DNA of 64,000 nt. Source: Oligoflexia bacterium (GTDB lineage Bacteria > Bdellovibrionota > Bacteriovoracia > Bacteriovoracales > Bacteriovoracaceae). Under the pieces are notes generated by a model. It made no database searches and was not told the origin of the DNA. It saw only the letters and a list, made by a program, of their open reading frames with translations. Positions 60,271-64,000 of this stretch are shown in pieces. Within the stretch, counting starts at the first letter, position 1, and every line of letters starts with the position of its first letter. The position numbers were made by a program, and so were the translations under genes. Location of the stretch: positions 156,380 through 220,379 of the forward strand of contig JADFZW010000005.1 in NCBI GenBank assembly GCA_015232355.1, given 5' to 3'.

Positions 60271-63243
60271 ATGATTATGTTCTCTATCGTAAAAAAATTG
60301 ATTGCTCGAATGATCATAATAATAACTATGCTAGTATTAGTGAAAATAGTTGTTGCAACCGATGATCTGCCTTTTGTGAATAAACTAGAATATAAGGGAA
60401 ATCATTGGGGACTAAAGAAAAGCCAAGCGGGGTTGTGGAGGGAATGGGAGAAAAAAGCAGATGACTTAGATAAGAGAATTGAAGAATTAACGAAACTACA
60501 ATCGCCAAACAATAAAGTGTGGGTGACTAAGGAAATAGAAGCATTACGAAAACAGGGTGATATAATGAATAAAGAATATACTATAAAACTGGATACTCAA
60601 CAAAAAATTGAAGCAAAATATTATAATACTGAAAAACTTAACAAGGCTGAAGTGAGTATAAAACAACACGAACTGAAACTAACTAAAGCTCAAGAACTAG
60701 AAGAAACGTTGAAAAACAAAGCAGAAGATGTGACAAAAAGATTGAATAATATAACAAAAGAGAAAGCACTTAAGTCTAACGGAATGACAGAAACAATAAC
60801 AACTCAAAACGCTTTGAAAGAGAAATTGAAAGATGCTGAGGAAGCTCTAAAAGACATGAAGGGACATAAAGACCTAAAAAGTGATCAAGAAACGTTAAAA
60901 AAAGATATAAAAACATATAAATCACAATTGATAGAAGCAAATATTAAACTAGAAACATTGAAGAAAGAAGATGCTAAGTTGACGACTGAAAGAATAAAAT
61001 TAGGTACAGAACAAACAAAGTTAGAACAGAAAATAAAAGAACAAAATGGGTCTGTAAAAGTCACGAAACAAGAACTAGAAAGACTAAATACTACTAAGAA
61101 GGAACTCCTTGCTAAAACAACAGCTCAAGACAATAAAGATAAACCAGTCGACTCTAAAGACGATAAAAAATCTAATACTAAAGATAATGCTGAGAAACTG
61201 CCGGATGAAAAGAAAGAGGAAAACAAAGATGCAAAGAAGCCAGAAGGAGAAAAGAAAGAAGAAAAGAAAGATGAAAAGAAGCCAGATGGAGAAAAGAAAG
61301 AAGAAAAGAAAGAAGAAAAGAAAGATGAAAAGAAGCCAGATGGAGAAAAGAAAGAAGAAAAGAAAGATGAAAAGAAGCCGGATGGAGAAAAGAAAGAAGA
61401 AAAGAAAGAAGAAAAGAAAGATGAAAAGAAGCCTGATGGAGAAAAGAAAGCAGAAAAGACAGAAGAAAAAAAAGGAGTAGACGTGAAGGATGAAAAACTG
61501 GTCAAAAAACCATCGGCCGATCAATCTCATGGGAATAAAACACCGTTGTCTACAAGCCAACAACCTAAGCCAGAGAAGTTAAGTGGCGAGGAAAGAATAA
61601 CTGTGGAAAAGAGAAGAAATGAAACAGTGAAAGATTTAAAAAAAGCGGAAGACGATCTCGTAAAAATGAAATCCGAAAAGAATACAGATGGTATAAAAGA
61701 ACAAGAAAAAAAGATTATTGAATTAAAAGAGCAAGCGAACAAGGATGTTAAAGCATTAAAAGAAGGCAGGACGTGGTTGGAAAATCTTAGGGACGGAAAA
61801 ACCAGTCGTGTAGAATTCGATAACAGTACAATAGGAAGTGCTATAAATAAAGCTGATAAATTTTCAAATCAAGCTAACGCTGTTTTGGCACCTGTAATGA
61901 AAGTCATAGGAGGTATTAGTATCTTTATGGGAGCGGCGAATGCACTTAAAGCTTATTTGATATGTCTTAAAAAAATAGAATTAGATGAAGTGGAAGTTGG
62001 GATGAATGGACCTACGGCACAGACAAAAGAAGCTTGTAATAAAAAATTTATAGAATCATTGGTAACGTGGGCCGGGACCTCGTTGATTCCTTACCTAATC
62101 GGACAGTTGGTTGTTATAAAACCATTCATAAATAGTGGGATGGGCGCAGCACTTACAAGAGTTGCTGTGAATTTCTTCGGCGAAGCCGTGTTTGCATTCA
62201 ACTTTAGTTTGAGCATTTGGGGAACGGCCGCATCGGCAGAACGGCTAAATTTACTTAAAGAATATAGAAGCGGATTGGGTAACGGTGGAAACCGTACATC
62301 CGTAAACGATCCTCTAATGGAGAATAGGCCGATGACCCTTGACGATTTAGAAAAAATAATAGTTAAAAAAAGAGCAGAACATATGAAAACATATAGCTTA
62401 ATTAAAATGCAAATGGGTAACAACGGAATACTTAATAAAGGGATTATAGAAGATCTATATGCGAACGATAAGGCGAATGCAAAATCTTTCGATCCTACAC
62501 GAGTGTGTGCAAGAAAAGGTAATAAGATAGATCTCAAGTGCGAATGTCGTGCTACCTCTAGTTGTATGCGTTTTGATGTTAATACTTTGCCGAAGCAGTT
62601 TAAAGAAAATCCTATGATACAAAAAGCAGTAGGTACATTAAATCAACTCTCTAATGGAAATGTGGGTGTTAAGGATCTCCTTAATAATCCTAAAATTTTT
62701 GAGGATACATTAGCGTTTAATATTAAAGTAAATAATTATGTTAAAAAAATTCCTGAACAATTGGCCAAGAATCCAAATGCTGCTAAATACTTGCCGATGA
62801 TAAACGATGCTGCTAATCCATCAACTAGATTTCAATTTGCAAAAGGAATCATAGATAAGGATGAGAAAGGAATACTAAATATAATGGCATTAGTATCTGG
62901 AATTAATCCGAGCAAGATTTTAAAAGACACCGAATGGGATTTTGTTAAAGAATTAGAAAATTTAGATATTGATTTCAATCAAACAACCAACTTAACAAAA
63001 AACGAAAACAAGACTAAAGAGGATGTTGCTGATTCGAAAGAGATTATTGAAGGTCCTAAACCAGCGGCGATAGATAACTCGAAGACTATTGATGACACAA
63101 AAGTAACTGCTAATAAAATATATAAGATTAAATCTATTGAACAAAATCCTAGCGCTTCTATATGGAATATTATCTCTTCACGCTATAAGAAGAGCGTTTA
63201 TTTGTGGGAGACTCAATCTAATAACGAACAGAATAAGGAGTAA
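60271..63243 (+). CDS. Large exported coiled-coil/membrane protein, unknown function
   Basis: This 990-residue protein has a signal sequence (about 10-30, cleaved near VVAT), a long coiled coil (about 45-280), and a disordered tract with about seven KKDEKKPDGEKKEEKK units (about 318-400). After more coiled coil come two or three membrane-type segments (VMKVIGGISIFMGAANALKAYLI, WAGTSLIPYLIGQLVVI and FFGEAVFAFNFSLSIWG, about 545-655). The soluble C-terminus has a small Cys cluster (RVCARKGNKIDLKCECRATSSC). I do not recognise a family. It lies 59 bases after the RT gene, and the next gene starts 7 bases after its stop, so an operon of such proteins seems likely. Composition appears more GC-rich than the left of the window. 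Confidence 0.75.
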   Translation: MIMFSIVKKLIARMIIIITMLVLVKIVVATDDLPFVNKLEYKGNHWGLKKSQAGLWREWEKKADDLDKRIEELTKLQSPNNKVWVTKEIEALRKQGDIMNKEYTIKLDTQQKIEAKYYNTEKLNKAEVSIKQHELKLTKAQELEETLKNKAEDVTKRLNNITKEKALKSNGMTETITTQNALKEKLKDAEEALKDMKGHKDLKSDQETLKKDIKTYKSQLIEANIKLETLKKEDAKLTTERIKLGTEQTKLEQKIKEQNGSVKVTKQELERLNTTKKELLAKTTAQDNKDKPVDSKDDKKSNTKDNAEKLPDEKKEENKDAKKPEGEKKEEKKDEKKPDGEKKEEKKEEKKDEKKPDGEKKEEKKDEKKPDGEKKEEKKEEKKDEKKPDGEKKAEKTEEKKGVDVKDEKLVKKPSADQSHGNKTPLSTSQQPKPEKLSGEERITVEKRRNETVKDLKKAEDDLVKMKSEKNTDGIKEQEKKIIELKEQANKDVKALKEGRTWLENLRDGKTSRVEFDNSTIGSAINKADKFSNQANAVLAPVMKVIGGISIFMGAANALKAYLICLKKIELDEVEVGMNGPTAQTKEACNKKFIESLVTWAGTSLIPYLIGQLVVIKPFINSGMGAALTRVAVNFFGEAVFAFNFSLSIWGTAASAERLNLLKEYRSGLGNGGNRTSVNDPLMENRPMTLDDLEKIIVKKRAEHMKTYSLIKMQMGNNGILNKGIIEDLYANDKANAKSFDPTRVCARKGNKIDLKCECRATSSCMRFDVNTLPKQFKENPMIQKAVGTLNQLSNGNVGVKDLLNNPKIFEDTLAFNIKVNNYVKKIPEQLAKNPNAAKYLPMINDAANPSTRFQFAKGIIDKDEKGILNIMALVSGINPSKILKDTEWDFVKELENLDIDFNQTTNLTKNENKTKEDVADSKEIIEGPKPAAIDNSKTIDDTKVTANKIYKIKSIEQNPSASIWNIISSRYKKSVYLWETQSNNEQNKE
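61215..61470. repeat. In-gene tandem repeat encoding Lys/Glu/Asp/Pro units
   Basis: Head-to-tail units of 42-57 bases (GAAAAGAAAGAAGAAAAGAA with AAGCCAGATGGA) encode the KKDEKKPDGEKKEE blocks. All units are multiples of three, so copy-number changes keep the frame. Confidence 0.85.
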
Positions 63244-63250
63244 TCAATAT

Positions 63251-64000
63251 ATGAAAGATATGAATAAATTAATAAAATTATCACTCGTATTATTCCTTCT
63301 TGTTATACTCTCATTTCATAAAGTCTCATTAGCATCAAATTCTTCGAAAGCACCTAACGCCGCAGAAGAATCTCAAAACGTTTCAAAAGCATACAATAAT
63401 TTAAATTCTCAGGTTAATTATAGTGCTGGTGATACTAATGGTGAGAATAAGCTGCCAGCTGAGAACGGAAATATTAGTGGTTTAAGAACAAAATTAGGAT
63501 TAGATCAACTTAACAAACAAAAAGATGAAATACTCAAGGCGATCAAAGTCTTGCCTATTCCACCAGAATTGGCCAAGGCTCAAGAGATTCTGGGATACAT
63601 ACAAATGGGTATGCCTTATATAAAAATGGGTCTTAATGCTTTATTTAGTCAGGCTGCAGTCGCCCCATGTCCATTCTCAGCAACATTTAATTTTATGGGG
63701 CATTTCTCTACCATAAGTCTGGCCATGAGAATAGGAGTCATGTTTTATGATTTCTTGGCCCAGCTTGATCTGTACGATAGATGGATAAAAAGCATAAAAG
63801 AACTTAAACAAGCTAACATACAAAGAAATAAAGAAGGTAAAGATGCTATACCAATGGACCCAACATTATATTTTGATTGGATGATTCAAAGTAATGAAAT
63901 TTACGTTACTAATGCTTTAATCACACTGGCGGCAGATACTATTGATTTGATATTCATGTCTTTATCATTATTAATGTCTGGCTATGAGGCAGCCGGAAAC
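63251..64000 (+). CDS. Exported protein, 3' end beyond window
   Basis: I read 250 codons open from an ATG at 63251 to the window end. It begins with a signal peptide (MNKLIKLSLVLFLLVILSFHKVSLA), then a polar Ser/Asn-rich part, then AIKVLPIPPELAKAQEILGYIQMGMPYIKMG with two hydrophobic segments (ATFNFMGHFSTISLAMRIGVMFYDFLA; ITLAADTIDLIFMSLSLLMSGYE). The layout of signal peptide, polar linker and small-residue membrane helices resembles the preceding 990-residue protein, with which it forms an operon (7-base gap). The family is not recognised. Confidence 0.7.
   Translation, partial: MKDMNKLIKLSLVLFLLVILSFHKVSLASNSSKAPNAAEESQNVSKAYNNLNSQVNYSAGDTNGENKLPAENGNISGLRTKLGLDQLNKQKDEILKAIKVLPIPPELAKAQEILGYIQMGMPYIKMGLNALFSQAAVAPCPFSATFNFMGHFSTISLAMRIGVMFYDFLAQLDLYDRWIKSIKELKQANIQRNKEGKDAIPMDPTLYFDWMIQSNEIYVTNALITLAADTIDLIFMSLSLLMSGYEAAGN

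Noticed and set aside
61084..61563. Minus-strand Phe/Leu-rich frame opposite the Lys/Glu repeats
   Set aside because: It is the complement of the GAAAAG repeats (TTC/CTT codons) and only mimics membrane helices.

Overview
The window is AT-rich chromosomal DNA, densely coded on both strands, with no rRNA, tRNA or CRISPR array that I could see. A TIGR02147/DUF4423-type protein, PilZ and degenerate HD-GYP signalling proteins, very large exported metalloproteases and the low GC content suggest a member of the Bdellovibrionota or a related delta-type lineage. This placement is inference; no phylogenetic marker gene is present.

Positions 1-50.3 kb are mostly ordinary chromosome. The left 17 kb is rich in exported and envelope proteins: a PilZ protein, a MenH-like hydrolase, a 978-residue protease-propeller-barrel protein, a split exported protein, a lipoprotein, a bacterial homologue of eukaryotic palmitoyl-protein thioesterase (PPT1), an SPFH protein, cupins and a Wzy-like polymerase. 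From 16.8 to 22.6 kb a minus-strand operon encodes an anchored barrel protein, a 1252-residue metzincin lipoprotein and a TPR-like protein. From 23 to 32 kb there is a radical SAM protein, a degenerate HD-GYP protein beside ComFB, the tRNA-modification enzyme MnmD, a flavin reductase, a PhoB/PhoR-like two-component system and an MFS transporter. From 32.5 to 38.3 kb a minus-strand cluster joins DUF4178, DUF350, a Gly/Arg-rich membrane protein, a membrane-fused spermidine-synthase-like enzyme, a D-Ala-D-Ala-ligase-like ATP-grasp enzyme and a GNAT; it looks like a polyamine/amidoligase modification system. From 38.5 to 50.3 kb come a CheY-like regulator, M20 and M28 peptidases, a radical SAM protein, a UshA-like pseudoenzyme, a HAD phosphatase, a YciO-like protein, an RlmD-like methyltransferase and CheV.

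At 50.26-59.03 kb, directly after cheV, lies a mobile-looking toxin-antitoxin (TA) island: hipBA, two hicAB modules, higBA with a broken toxin, tumE-tumA, one intact brnTA and two decayed relatives, plus gene fragments. Diverged copies of one repeat (core about 120 bp, ending in TGGCACC) separate the modules. Four copies end 0-19 bp from the stop codon of the last gene of a minus-strand TA operon, and several gene fragments stop exactly at a repeat. Most modules have a near-perfect palindrome at their 5' end, presumably the autoregulatory operator. The layout resembles a cassette array (integron-like or MITE-driven), but no canonical attC core and no integrase are visible.

The island is followed by an orphan reverse transcriptase with a YMDD centre (59.1-60.2 kb) and two long exported, coiled-coil/membrane proteins of unknown function, the second cut by the window end. 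In-frame hexanucleotide microsatellites are scattered through many genes of the window.
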